From a virus, in IMG/VR virus record IMGVR_UViG_3300046660_000364, positions 1 through 64,000 of that record: a stretch of DNA of 64,000 bases. One strand, 5' to 3'. Both the position numbers and the translations under genes were made by a program. Under the pieces are notes generated by a model that made no database searches, was not told the origin of the DNA, and saw only the letters and a list, made by a program, of their open reading frames with translations. Every line of letters begins with the position of its first letter. Position 1 is the first letter of the stretch. Shown one piece after another: positions 27,987-36,092 of the stretch.

Positions 27987-29272
27987 ACGCTGCGCGAGAG
28001 CGGCGCCACGTTCAGGCCGAGGCTGGCCAGCTCGAACTTGCCGCCATTCGTGTTGGCCAGGCGCCACTGCCAGTAGCGGCCGTCGACGCCGCGCCCGAAC
28101 TTCACACGCGTGCCATGCAGCGCCTCGCCGGCCTGGCGCGGCGCCAGCCGGTAGGTGTATTCGTGGTGTTCGTCGGTGACGAGCGTCATTTCCATCTCGC
28201 CGCCGGCGCGGTAGCCGACATAGGCCGCCTCGATCCGTTTCCGTTCGCTGCTGCCGAGGTCGCTGGTGCCGGACACGACCTGCGCGTCGATCGGCGCGCC
28301 CAGGTCGGTGTCGCCCATCAGGGCGACGATGCCCTCACTGGTGGCGGCCAGGGTCACGCCGGCGAACTGCGCAAAGCTGTTGGCGCTCAAGCCGTCGTAG
28401 CGGGTCACGCCTTTCAGGCGGGTGTTCAGCACCAGCGCGACGGTGTGCGGGCGCGTCAGGCGCACGGTCGACGCGCTCAGCGAGAACGCCGGCAGCAGCA
28501 GGTTGGCCGCGCCGATCAGCTCGCCGAAGCCGCTGCCGCCGGGGTCGCCCGCGCTGCCGTTGGCGCCGGCCGCGTACAGCGGCAGGGTCAGCAGGGCGTG
28601 CGCCACGGTGCCGCTGGCAGCGCTCGCCTGCAGGGTCAGCGGATTCAGGGTGATGCTGGCGGCAAGCACGCTGTCGGTGCTGCCGCGGGCGGCCAGCTGC
28701 AGCAGCGGCAGGCGCACATCGCCGGCGCTGCTGCCGTCCTGGTAGCTGGTGCCGGCCGCGTTCCACCGGGCCAGCGCCAGCAGGCCGTGCGACAGGCTGC
28801 CGGCCAGGCCGCCGGCGTCGGTCTGGAACGGCGGCAGCGCCAGCGCGGCGTGGTCGACACCGCGCGCGTCGAGCGAGAATGGCGCCAGCGCCAGGCTGCC
28901 CGCCTGGGCCAGGGCGCCGGTGATGGCGGTGCCGGCCAGCTGCAGCTGGGCCAGCTCGAGCGCCGCCTGCATCGCGCCGGTGCCGGTGAAGGCGGGCAGG
29001 TCGAGGCGGCCGTGGACGGCACTGCCGCCGACCGCCGTCGCGCTCAGCTGCAGGTGGCGCAGCGTCATGCCGTCGGCGCTGCCGCCGCTGGCGCTGAACG
29101 GTTCCAGCCACAGGACCAGGCCGAGCGGCTCGAACAGCTGGCCGGCGATGCCGGTGGCATTGGCCAGGTACGGCGGCAACGGCAGCGCCGACTCGAGTGA
29201 TCCTTCGAGGTGGAAAGGGGTCCTTTCCTTCGGGTTCAGGTCGCCCAGGTAGAGGTTGCCGTCGATCGCCAT
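27983..29272 (-). CDS. Structural protein, Ala/Leu/Gly-rich, 429 aa
   Basis: Begins MAIDGNLYLGDLNP. Residues about 30-290 are a repeated pattern of short segments of the kind LxLPxF...AxGxxGxLxHGxLxL, suggesting a beta-repeat fold. The last 130 residues differ, with charged and aromatic residues and a YVGYRAGGEMEMTLV stretch. The stop overlaps the next start (ATGA), so the two are co-translated. No enzyme motif. Likely a tail or fibre-associated structural protein. Confidence 0.75.
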   Translation of the reverse strand: MAIDGNLYLGDLNPKERTPFHLEGSLESALPLPPYLANATGIAGQLFEPLGLVLWLEPFSASGGSADGMTLRHLQLSATAVGGSAVHGRLDLPAFTGTGAMQAALELAQLQLAGTAITGALAQAGSLALAPFSLDARGVDHAALALPPFQTDAGGLAGSLSHGLLALARWNAAGTSYQDGSSAGDVRLPLLQLAARGSTDSVLAASITLNPLTLQASAASGTVAHALLTLPLYAAGANGSAGDPGGSGFGELIGAANLLLPAFSLSASTVRLTRPHTVALVLNTRLKGVTRYDGLSANSFAQFAGVTLAATSEGIVALMGDTDLGAPIDAQVVSGTSDLGSSERKRIEAAYVGYRAGGEMEMTLVTDEHHEYTYRLAPRQAGEALHGTRVKFGRGVDGRYWQWRLANTNGGKFELASLGLNVAPLSRSV

Positions 29273-29284
29273 ACCGGCCTCGCC

Positions 29285-30055
29285 TTACGCGCTCGGCAGC
29301 GTGATCGGGAACGACGCGATGGTCTGCGTGGCGCCCGCGGTGAGGGTGGTGCTGGACATGTTCAGCTGGGCGCCCGAGGTGGCGATCGCACCGTCGATGC
29401 GGACCTGGGCGGCCAGCGAGTCGACCACGCCCGAGTCGGCGACCGAGCCGGTGAAGCGGAACCAGCCGGCGGTGCCGGACGCGACCGCGACCCCCGACCA
29501 TGCCTGGCTGTCGAGTTTGGAGACGACGCCGCCGCTGGACTCGCCGAATTTCAGGCCGTTCACGGCCGTGACGCCGCCGGACAGGGCGGCGACCGTGGCG
29601 GTCAGGGTGGTGACGCCGGCGGCGATGGTCAGCCCGTTGGCGCCGGCGCCCATGCCGCGCGGGGCGGTGATGGTGACGACCGCGCCGCTGCTGGTGGCGG
29701 TGTAGTCCGGCACCGAGCGGGCCGCGTTGATGGCGCTGGCCAGCGCCGCGGCGGTGGTATTCAGGTCCGTGTTGAACGCGACCGGGGCGTCGATGATGGC
29801 CACGCCGCCGACGGTCAGGCTGTCGACCGAGCCGCTTGATCCGGACAGGGTGACGGTGCCGGTCGCCAGCACCTCGGCGGTACGGGCGCCCGAGCTGGCG
29901 GTGACGGTGCACAGCAGGGTGCCGGTCGGGGCCGCATCGGCGCTGGCCGGCTGGGCGCCGGAATAGATCTGGATCTGGCCGTTCTGGAAGGCCCCTTTCA
30001 GGGAACCGGCCGCATTGATGAAGTCGCGCGCCGCAGTGCTGAGCCGCAATGTCAT
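29285..30055 (-). CDS. Virion structural protein, 256 aa
   Basis: ATG at 30055 preceded by AAGGAG with 7-nt spacing; a start 27 bases further upstream is possible but has no ribosome site. The N-terminus (RLSTAARDFINAAGSLKGAF...IQIYSG) resembles small structural proteins of other podophages. The rest is Thr/Ser/Ala/Gly-rich beta sequence with the segment AALASAIN...YTATSSGAVVTITAP, which recalls Ig-like or decoration modules. It is the first gene after a minus-strand terminator, so it may have its own promoter or rely on readthrough. Confidence 0.78.
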   Translation of the reverse strand: MTLRLSTAARDFINAAGSLKGAFQNGQIQIYSGAQPASADAAPTGTLLCTVTASSGARTAEVLATGTVTLSGSSGSVDSLTVGGVAIIDAPVAFNTDLNTTAAALASAINAARSVPDYTATSSGAVVTITAPRGMGAGANGLTIAAGVTTLTATVAALSGGVTAVNGLKFGESSGGVVSKLDSQAWSGVAVASGTAGWFRFTGSVADSGVVDSLAAQVRIDGAIATSGAQLNMSSTTLTAGATQTIASFPITLPSA

Positions 30056-30090
30056 GGTGAATCTCCTTGGTAGACCCCTCAAGCGGGGCG

Positions 30091-30116
30091 AAAAAAAAGC
30101 CCCGCGGAGGCGGGGC
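30091..30116 (-). terminator. Intrinsic terminator on the minus strand
   Basis: On the minus strand a perfect 7-bp GC stem (GCCCCGC/GCGGGGC, 4-nt loop) is followed by eight T residues. It lies between the 401-aa tail protein and the 256-aa structural protein. Confidence 0.88.
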
Positions 30117-30143
30117 TAGGGGGGAAACGGGAAAGAATCCGGT

Positions 30144-30194
30144 ACTGAACCCGGTTCAGTGCTGAATTGAGGGCTTGACAGCGTTGAACGCTGT
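30144..30194. promoter_or_regulatory. Two interrupted palindromes (8-1-8), possible operators
   Basis: ACTGAACC-C-GGTTCAGT at 30144-30160 and ACAGCGTT-G-AACGCTGT at 30178-30194 are both perfect 17-bp palindromes with a single central base. They lie between the stop of the 401-aa gene and the terminator-promoter region of the next gene. Their spacing (34 bp centre to centre) suggests protein binding sites. A third 8-1-8 palindrome lies in the TerS/RadC divergent region. The remainder of this 140-bp gap holds the terminator and a ribosome site. Confidence 0.5.
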
Positions 30195-30195
30195 G

Positions 30196-31401
30196 CTAGG
30201 AATCGAGCGCCAACAGGTAGTGGTGGGCCTGGCCGCTGCGCAGCAGGGCCGCGCCATGGCGGGCGGCGGGCAGCTGGTAGCTGTCGCTGGTGAGGTTGAG
30301 CAGGGTGCCGTCGGGCAGGCCGAGCAGGATGCCGGCGCCGGTGGCGAACATCACGGCGTGCTGGCCGCTCAGCTGCGCATTGCCGAGGATCTCGCCGGCA
30401 TCGCCGCTGGTGAGCGAGCCGGGCAGCACGACGGCGTCGATCTTCTTGACCAGGGCGTTGTCGGCGAAGCTGGCGCCGGACAGGAACCAGACGGCTTTTC
30501 TGGTGCCGACGAACAGGCCGCTGTCGACCGCGGCCAGCAGCAGGATCTCGCTGGCGTCGATCGCGCGGTAGTCGCGCAGGTCGCAGTGTTCATAGGACAG
30601 CGCGCTGGTGGCGAACAGGTGTTCGCCCTGCGCGATGTAGATCCGGCCGCGATGCAGCGCCAGGCTGGTGCCGCTCGGCGGCGCGTCGAGCCACTGGGTG
30701 GCCAGCGGCAGCGAGCGCGGCCCGCCGACGTAGGTGAACTCGGCGTCCTCGACGTTGACCTCGGCGGCCTGGAACAGCGTCTCGCCGTCGGCCTGGCTCA
30801 GGTACAGGACCGCGCGCACGATGGCCGGGTCCCTTGGCACCGACCAGGTGAAGCGGATGCCGCTGCCGGCTGGCAGGTCGATGCGCTGGGCCTGGCCGCA
30901 GCCGGACTCCTGGCCGTCCTCGCGCAGCAGCGTCATGGCGAACAGGTAGACGCCGGCGGGCAGCACCCCGGTGGTGGCGCTGGCGGCGACGTCGGTCAGC
31001 TTGAGGTCGATGCCCCAGCTGCGCACGTAACCGTCCTGGTAGACCGCCGAGGACAGCCCGTTGCTGTGGTAGACGCGGTTGCCGACCGTGACGTAGGCCA
31101 TCGGGGCGTCGTCCAGGCCCATCGCCACCGCGGTCGGGACCATTTCGCGGTCGAGCCGGTACATGGTCTCGTCCTGGATATACAGGCAGTGTTCGCCGTC
31201 CGCGTAGAGGGAGTGGGCGCTGCCTGGGATCATCAGGGTCTGGCCGCTGCGGCGCGCGATGCGGCCGCTGTCGTCGATGTCGACGTTGACGGCATCAACC
31301 AGGTCGACCAGCGGGTCGTCGCGGGTGGGCAGCGCCTGCAGGCGCTCGACGGCCTCGGTATTGACGATGCCCCGGAAGCCGGTCAGGAGGACGGGTTTCA
31401 C
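30196..31401 (-). CDS. Tail/head-completion-like structural protein, 401 aa
   Basis: The start is taken as GTG at 31401, forming GTGA with the preceding gene's stop; the longer frame is Arg/Pro-rich shadow. The product begins MKPVLLTGFRGIVNTEAVERL. It shows repeated segments with YxxxGNxVYHS, YVGGPRSLP, HRGRIYIAQG and GLFVGTRKAVWFLSG, a pattern typical of beta-propeller phage stabilisation or tubular tail proteins. No enzymatic residues. Ends just before the regulatory gap with a terminator, closing the adaptor/tail transcription unit. Confidence 0.75.
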   Translation of the reverse strand: MKPVLLTGFRGIVNTEAVERLQALPTRDDPLVDLVDAVNVDIDDSGRIARRSGQTLMIPGSAHSLYADGEHCLYIQDETMYRLDREMVPTAVAMGLDDAPMAYVTVGNRVYHSNGLSSAVYQDGYVRSWGIDLKLTDVAASATTGVLPAGVYLFAMTLLREDGQESGCGQAQRIDLPAGSGIRFTWSVPRDPAIVRAVLYLSQADGETLFQAAEVNVEDAEFTYVGGPRSLPLATQWLDAPPSGTSLALHRGRIYIAQGEHLFATSALSYEHCDLRDYRAIDASEILLLAAVDSGLFVGTRKAVWFLSGASFADNALVKKIDAVVLPGSLTSGDAGEILGNAQLSGQHAVMFATGAGILLGLPDGTLLNLTSDSYQLPAARHGAALLRSGQAHHYLLALDS

Positions 31402-31535
31402 TGGACGGTCCAGAGCGCGACGAGGGACCACAGGACGGCGCCGAACAGGACCCCGCGCCAGAACGCGCACACCGGGCAGCGCGAGGACAACGGCAGGGTC
31501 ACGTCCCACAGGACGTCGAGGACCTTGTCGACCAT
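31398..31535 (-). CDS. Small membrane protein, 45 aa
   Basis: The product begins MVDKVLDVLWDV, has a CPVC pair near residues 20-23, and ends in one hydrophobic helix (about residues 24-44). The frame is also open to an ATG at 31568 that would give 56 residues and overlap the preceding gene. The stop overlaps the GTG of the next gene (GTGA). The size and single membrane span leave open a holin- or spanin-like role, but nothing proves it. Confidence 0.6.
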   Translation of the reverse strand: MVDKVLDVLWDVTLPLSSRCPVCAFWRGVLFGAVLWSLVALWTVQ

Positions 31536-31548
31536 GCGGTCCCAGGCC

Positions 31549-31650
31549 TTAGCGAGCCGCGCGTACATAGGCGTTCCACAGCAGGATGAGGAACACGGCC
31601 TGTTCCAGGGTGCAGCCGCAGTTTTTCTTGGGTCGCAGTACAGCTTGCAT
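31549..31650 (-). CDS. Small 33-aa protein with hydrophobic helix
   Basis: ATG at 31650 with a strong AAGGAGG 6 nt upstream. The product begins MQAVLRPKKNCGC and has a hydrophobic stretch EQAVFLILLWNAYV near the end. It overlaps the possible longer start of the next small gene. The 75 bases upstream, to the adaptor gene's stop, hold only a leader. Function unknown. Clean SD and composition argue that it is real. Confidence 0.6.
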   Translation of the reverse strand: MQAVLRPKKNCGCTLEQAVFLILLWNAYVRAAR

Positions 31651-31725
31651 GGTGTTCCTCCTTGGGTGGTTTGAATGGTTCGAGGTGAACTCGACCCGGC
31701 TTGACTGTTAAATCCGCGCCAGCAA

Positions 31726-32382
31726 TCAGTAGGTGCCGTCGTCGTCCATCTGCTCGTGGGCGATCCAGTTCTCGTCGATCGCCGAGGATTTCTTGCCGAA
31801 CTCCTGCTCGAACAGGGCCAGGCTGTCGGCGGCCTTCTTCGGGTCGTTGGCCTGCGAGTCCTGCTTGCTGTACGCGCGGTACAGCATCCAGTGGCGCAGC
31901 GAGCGGTGGAAGCGCGGAGCGATCTCGGGGCTGTCCTCGAGGCTGCGCATCTCGACCAGCGGCGTGCGCACCACCGTCAGCCACAGGCTGTCGTCGACGG
32001 CGGGGGCCGGGTACAGCATCAGGGCGCCGGTCTGGTAGTCGGGCACGAAGCCGATCGGCTGGCCGGCGGCGGCGTCCTCCCAGTACGGGTTGTGGGCGTC
32101 GAGGTCGCGCAGGGTGATGCGGCGCAGCGGGCGGTGGCCGGGCATCTTGGCGCGCCGCACGAACACGACCGCCGGGTGCAGCTGGACGATGCCGCCATCG
32201 GCCGCCAGCATGTCGATCCGCGCCACCGCGCCGCTGGAGTCGACCAGCAGGCGGGCGCGGCGGCAGGCCTCGTTCTCGGCGTCGTTGGCGAACTCCGTGA
32301 CTTCCTCGTCGCTCCACAGGTACGGCTCGGTGGCGTCGTCGGCCTCGTTGCGAAACAGCGTGATGAGGTCCTGCAGCGTCAT
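31726..32382 (-). CDS. Head-tail adaptor-like protein, 218 aa
   Basis: Begins MTLQDLITLFRNEADD, with YLWSDEEVTEFANDAENEACRRA and a helical C-terminus (HRSLRHWMLYRAYSKQD). This matches the pattern of podophage head-tail adaptor or DUF6682-like connector proteins, which dock under the portal. Its position downstream of capsid genes and before a propeller-type tail protein fits. Family assignment is from recalled sequence pattern only. Confidence 0.7.
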   Translation of the reverse strand: MTLQDLITLFRNEADDATEPYLWSDEEVTEFANDAENEACRRARLLVDSSGAVARIDMLAADGGIVQLHPAVVFVRRAKMPGHRPLRRITLRDLDAHNPYWEDAAAGQPIGFVPDYQTGALMLYPAPAVDDSLWLTVVRTPLVEMRSLEDSPEIAPRFHRSLRHWMLYRAYSKQDSQANDPKKAADSLALFEQEFGKKSSAIDENWIAHEQMDDDGTY

Positions 32383-32386
32383 AGCG

Positions 32387-33988
32387 TCACTCCTTCCAGT
32401 CGTCGTAGACGGCCTTGATGGCGTCGAAGATCGCGCCCGGGGTGATGTCGACCTGGCACTGGGCCGCCCCCGTCGTGGCGTCGGTGCTGCAGTACGACTT
32501 TCCGTAATGCAACATGTGGCATGGGTAGCAGCTGGTTCCGGCCGGGGTCAGGCTGATCGTGTTGTCCCAGTGCTTGGTCAGGTTTTCCACGCTGCTGTGC
32601 GACAGCATGACGATCTTGGCCGGTTCCGGCTCGAAGGCGACCGCGTTGAGCACGCCGGTTTCCGGGCCGAGCACCAGGTCCATCCGCTGGGCCAGGGCCA
32701 GCGTCTCGCGGATGGTCTGTTTGCCGGACTCGCGGTAGACGCGCGGTTCCAGTTCCCAGCCGCACTCGAGGATCTGGCAGGCCTCGTCGCCGGCCAGGAT
32801 GATGACGGCCTCGGGCATTTCCAGCAGCACGCGCGCGATCACGGCATCCATGTGGGGGCTGAACTTGTGCACGCTCGATCCGGCCAGCGCCCACATGATG
32901 GTGAACACCTTCGGGTTGGGCATGCCGATCATCAGCTCCTGGGGTTTGCGGGCCAGCGCGATCGAGGTCAGGAAACCCTGGGCCTTGCCGGCTTCTTCCG
33001 GGGTGGCATAGAAGCGGGCCTCGGACAGGTACGGCAGCTCGGCGAGGAAACTGGTCCACTCCAGGTAGTTCTTGTTCAGGACCACCTGGCGCACGCCCTG
33101 CGGCCACATGTGGTTGGCGCGGCCCGGCATGGCGAGCAGGGTGCCCTCGACGGACTCGGACAGCTGGACGAACTTGTCGAAGCGGCGAGCCAGGGCTTCC
33201 CAGAAGGCGGGCAGCTCGTGGTTCGGCACCAGGTCCGGGTCGAGGATCAGCCAGTCGTCGATGTGCGGGTCGTTTTTGAGGATCTCCTGGCCGGCCGGGG
33301 TGGTGTTGATGGTGATCGTATAACCCTGGCGTTTCAGTTCGGGCAGGATGTTCGACATTTGCAGCATGTCGCCGAAGCCGCCGAAGCGCGAGATGCAGCA
33401 GGTCTTGTCCGGCTTCGGGTTGTTGCAGCTCAGGCGCCAGTCGAGGCCTCCGAGCTTTTGCACCACGAGCAGGAAACTGTATTCGTTGCCGCCGTCGCGG
33501 GTCTGGTTGACGATCACGTCGACGCCGGTGCCGCTGGCGGCGGCCACGCTGGCGATGTGGGTCAGCACGTCGTCGGGGGAGAAATCGTGCTTGTGGTCGG
33601 GGTTGCTGCCGGGGGTGCCGATGCGCGGGTAGTGGTCGCGGTGCGGCAGGTACAGCACCAGGTAGCCGTCCTTTTTCAGGACGCGCCACCATTCGCGCAG
33701 GGCGGCCTCGGTGTCGACGATGTGTTCCAGCAGGTGGCTGCTGAAAATGCTGTCGCAGGTGGCGCTGCCGAAGTCGGACAGGTCGGCGCAGTCGGCCACC
33801 TTGATGTCGGGGCGGATCTTGATGCCGAACAGTTCGGTGTCGGCGCAGCTGTCGACGCCCAGCACATGCGGCAGCACCTTGCGCGGACCGCACCCGAGAT
33901 CGAGCACGGTGCCGCGCAGGTACTGCACGACGTCCCAGACCACCTTGCGGGCTTCGTCGCCCATCGGGTCATCCGGGCGCCAGGTCAA
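32387..33988 (-). CDS. Methyltransferase-glycosyltransferase fusion, 533 aa
   Basis: Residues about 10-170 are a class I SAM-dependent methyltransferase: TVLDLGCGPRKVLPHVLGVD (motif I), SSHLLEHIVD and a DGYLVLYLPH strand. From about 190 the protein becomes a GT-B glycosyltransferase of the heptosyltransferase (GT9)-like type, with CISRFGGFGDMLQMSNILPEL at its start and a GPETGVLNAVAF donor-site segment late. TTG at 33988 overlaps the previous TGA; ATG at 33964 is the alternative and gives 525 residues. It sits inside the head-tail operon, not in an early region. It may modify a virion protein or host surface sugar; substrate unknown. Confidence 0.8.
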   Translation of the reverse strand: MTWRPDDPMGDEARKVVWDVVQYLRGTVLDLGCGPRKVLPHVLGVDSCADTELFGIKIRPDIKVADCADLSDFGSATCDSIFSSHLLEHIVDTEAALREWWRVLKKDGYLVLYLPHRDHYPRIGTPGSNPDHKHDFSPDDVLTHIASVAAASGTGVDVIVNQTRDGGNEYSFLLVVQKLGGLDWRLSCNNPKPDKTCCISRFGGFGDMLQMSNILPELKRQGYTITINTTPAGQEILKNDPHIDDWLILDPDLVPNHELPAFWEALARRFDKFVQLSESVEGTLLAMPGRANHMWPQGVRQVVLNKNYLEWTSFLAELPYLSEARFYATPEEAGKAQGFLTSIALARKPQELMIGMPNPKVFTIMWALAGSSVHKFSPHMDAVIARVLLEMPEAVIILAGDEACQILECGWELEPRVYRESGKQTIRETLALAQRMDLVLGPETGVLNAVAFEPEPAKIVMLSHSSVENLTKHWDNTISLTPAGTSCYPCHMLHYGKSYCSTDATTGAAQCQVDITPGAIFDAIKAVYDDWKE

Positions 33989-34176
33989 GCTGGCTCCTGC
34001 AGCTGGGCGTCGAGCTGGTTGGCGGCGCCCTTCTTGGCCTTCGGCGCGGGGGCGGCGTCCTGCGCGACCCAGGGCTTGCCGTCGGCGGTGAAGAAGGCGC
34101 CGTCCTGCTCGTAGAAGCGGCCCTCGGTGTCGTTCACGACTTGCCCGTACGCCTTGTTGCGATCGAGGTCGGCCAT
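33985..34176 (-). CDS. Small virion-module protein, 63 aa
   Basis: Begins MADLDRNKAYGQVV and contains FYEQDGAFFTADGKPW, followed by an Ala/Lys linker and the ending ANQLDAQLQEPA. The peptide NQLDAQL also occurs in the scaffold-like protein. ATG overlaps the preceding stop (TGATG) and the stop overlaps the TTG of the methyltransferase-glycosyltransferase gene. Function unknown. Confidence 0.72.
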   Translation of the reverse strand: MADLDRNKAYGQVVNDTEGRFYEQDGAFFTADGKPWVAQDAAPAPKAKKGAANQLDAQLQEPA

Positions 34177-34436
34177 CAGTAGCCCTCCTTCGCATCCTCG
34201 GCGCGGTCGCCGGGGGCCGGGCCGAAGGTCGGATCGTCGGCGTAGCACTCGTCCATCGGGTCGCTGCCGGTGCCGCTCATCTTGCCCAGGCTGTTGGTGG
34301 CGTCGACGTCGATGCTGTAGCCGCCGGTGTCGGTCTTGATGCCGGTCATGCCGGTGCTGGTGCCGCGGTCCGGGACCGGCTTGCGGTCGCCCATGACGAC
34401 GCCAGTACCATCCGGCTTGTAGTTCGATTCGGACAT
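34176..34436 (-). CDS. Small acidic Gly/Asp/Thr-rich protein, 86 aa
   Basis: ATG at 34436 with AAGGAG upstream; the same frame continues upstream only as shadow of the 119-aa gene. Composition is Gly, Asp, Thr and Ser with no predicted core (contains GIKTDTGGYSIDVD). Probably disordered. Coupled to the 63-aa gene. Function unknown; location beside the capsid gene suggests a minor head component. Confidence 0.7.
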   Translation of the reverse strand: MSESNYKPDGTGVVMGDRKPVPDRGTSTGMTGIKTDTGGYSIDVDATNSLGKMSGTGSDPMDECYADDPTFGPAPGDRAEDAKEGY

Positions 34437-34461
34437 GTGGTTCTCCTTGGGGTGTGGTAAT

Positions 34462-34821
34462 TCAGGGTTCGTCGCCGTCGCGGCGCTGCAAGCTGGCGCG
34501 CCGGATAGCCGCCTCGGCCTCGACTTCGGCCCACAGGCGCATGGCGTTGGGTGCTGGTTCGCGGTACTGGATGCAGGCGTCGATGAACTCGTGCACTGCC
34601 CGCAGCACCTGCTTGGGCGAGGCTGGCAGCATTTCCTCTGCGATGAACCCGGCGTCGTAGTCACGGTACGCCTGGATGAAATAGATCGCTGCCAGGTGGT
34701 AGTGGTGATCGCGCTTGGTTTTCTCACGGTACAGCTTGAGGTCAGCGCGCACGCGCGCCAGCTCGTCGTCCTCGCTCACGTCAGCGTTCGCTGCCGCGCG
34801 GGCGGCCGGCGAAGCCGCCAC
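34462..34821 (-). CDS. Helical protein of unknown function, 119 aa
   Basis: Predicted mostly helical, with HHYHLAAIYFIQAYRDYDAGFIAEEMLP in its centre and a charged C-terminus. The start lies inside the preceding gene's end (41-bp overlap). A later start is possible. No family recognised. Part of the capsid-to-adaptor cluster. Confidence 0.7.
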   Translation of the reverse strand: MAASPAARAAANADVSEDDELARVRADLKLYREKTKRDHHYHLAAIYFIQAYRDYDAGFIAEEMLPASPKQVLRAVHEFIDACIQYREPAPNAMRLWAEVEAEAAIRRASLQRRDGDEP

Positions 34822-35032
34822 GCTCGCCGAAGGTATCGCCGACGTAGTTCTCGCCGTCGTCGGCGTTCTGCGGCAGACAGTGCGAGATCTTCTCTGGCGC
34901 CGGGACGGTGCTGAACCCCTTGGCCAGGTCGGCCAGGCTCGGATCGTTGCCGCTGCCCGAAGCGCCGGTCAGGCCGTCGTTGGACGACTTGAGCGGGCCG
35001 CTCTTGTTCAGGTTGCTGTTCTCGATGGTCAT
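34781..35032 (-). CDS. Small protein downstream of the capsid gene, 83 aa
   Basis: ATG at 35032 with AGGAGG 5 nt upstream; an ATG 30 bases upstream lacks this. The first 45 residues are Ser/Asn/Gly-rich. The rest includes EKISHCLPQNADDGENYVG. No family recognised. It is the first gene after the capsid terminator. Confidence 0.7.
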   Translation of the reverse strand: MTIENSNLNKSGPLKSSNDGLTGASGSGNDPSLADLAKGFSTVPAPEKISHCLPQNADDGENYVGDTFGERGGFAGRPRGSER

Positions 35033-35064
35033 GCAGACCTCCTGTATTACTGTGATCGTCACGG

Positions 35065-35102
35065 GAAAACGCCCGCCCCGCCGTGAGGTGGGGGCAGGCG
35101 TT
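35065..35102 (-). terminator. Terminator after the major capsid gene (minus strand)
   Basis: On the minus strand AACGCC, a one-base mismatch, then GCCCC pair with the matching arm (11 bp in all), followed by four T residues. It directly follows the capsid stop at 35113 and would leave capsid mRNA in excess over downstream genes if partial. Confidence 0.7.
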
Positions 35103-35112
35103 CAGGGGCCAC

Positions 35113-36057
35113 TTACGCGGCCGAGTCCCATTTCACGATGCGGGCGTTTTTGGCCTGGTTGTGAATCAGGCCAAAGCCACCGAGGTAGTACCACGCAATT
35201 CCGCGCGAACGGCCGTAGTCGCTCGGGATCGCACCGCGCATCTCCTCCGGGATCACGATGCCTTCTGCTACCGTGTCCGACCCGAAGAAATATGCCCAGT
35301 TCGACTGGCCGTTGCTCCAGGCCGCCTTGGCGATGTTGGTCTGCTCCACGAAGCGAACCGATTCATAACGGCCGATTTCGCCGTTAAGGATCATCTGGAA
35401 GCCGGCGTCCACGTACTGGTGCACGGCCTCCAGGTCGTTCTTCAGCTGGCGGAAGGTGGTCGGGTGCGCCAGGGAGATGTAGTCGTCGCCGGTATACGGC
35501 GGCACGTTACGTTCCTTCATGACGTCCACGATCGCCTTGACGTGGTTCTTGCCGAGGGCGACGTTGTTGGTGCCAGCGGCGGTGCCGTTGGTCGACAGCG
35601 TGACCGCGTTGGTGGAGGTGCCGCCGGTCGGGACCACGCGCAGCGGGGTCAGCGAGAACTGCGCTTCGGCCGCGATGTCGAAGGCCTTCTTCGCATCGTT
35701 TTTGAGGACCTTGGCGATGATCTCCTTGACCGGCTGCTCGGAGAGGTCATCCAGCTTGGAAGTGTACGGGACACTATTGCCAAATTCCGTCACCGTCATC
35801 GTGCCTTGCGTGATGACGAAGTTGGTAGTCGGCATAGCGGTGCCCTCGGTGAGGGTCGTGCCCTGGGTCGCTACATCGCTGTAAACGTTCCAGTGAAATG
35901 CCTCGCCGATGCCCTTGCCCTGCACCGCCGCGTCCTTGATGTCCGCGAACTGGCGGAATTTCGTGAGCGGCTGCACCGACATGCGCAGCACCTTCGAGAG
36001 GTTGGGGGACCACATGTAGCCTCCCAATGAGTTCGTCAACCAGACCTGACCTGCCAT
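35113..36057 (-). CDS. Major capsid protein, N4 gp56-like
   Basis: The 314-aa product carries features of the N4 gp56-type capsid family (HK97 fold): LRMSVQPLTKFRQFADIKDA near the N-terminus, YISLAHPTTFRQLKNDLEAV in the middle, and NGEIGRYESVRFVEQTNI shortly after. Forms the icosahedral shell. Preceded by the scaffold-like gene and followed by a terminator, the usual scaffold-capsid order. Codon use here is less extreme than in neighbours, as often seen in highly expressed capsid genes. Confidence 0.93.
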   Translation of the reverse strand: MAGQVWLTNSLGGYMWSPNLSKVLRMSVQPLTKFRQFADIKDAAVQGKGIGEAFHWNVYSDVATQGTTLTEGTAMPTTNFVITQGTMTVTEFGNSVPYTSKLDDLSEQPVKEIIAKVLKNDAKKAFDIAAEAQFSLTPLRVVPTGGTSTNAVTLSTNGTAAGTNNVALGKNHVKAIVDVMKERNVPPYTGDDYISLAHPTTFRQLKNDLEAVHQYVDAGFQMILNGEIGRYESVRFVEQTNIAKAAWSNGQSNWAYFFGSDTVAEGIVIPEEMRGAIPSDYGRSRGIAWYYLGGFGLIHNQAKNARIVKWDSAA

Positions 36058-36092
36058 GATAATGCTCCTTGAATGAAAAGATGGATTGCGCT

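Noticed and set aside
115-27990. Very long plus-strand open frames (up to 2475 codons) opposite the leftward genes
   Set aside because: They are codon-aligned reverse complements of the real leftward frames; GC-rich codon use rarely produces TTA, CTA or TCA, so the antisense stays open. Their products are compositionally skewed (Arg, Val, Leu, Gly) and lack start signals.
30175-30202. TTGACA with a possible -10 on the plus strand
   Set aside because: It would transcribe antisense to the tail gene; the -10 is poor and the bases belong to the palindrome.
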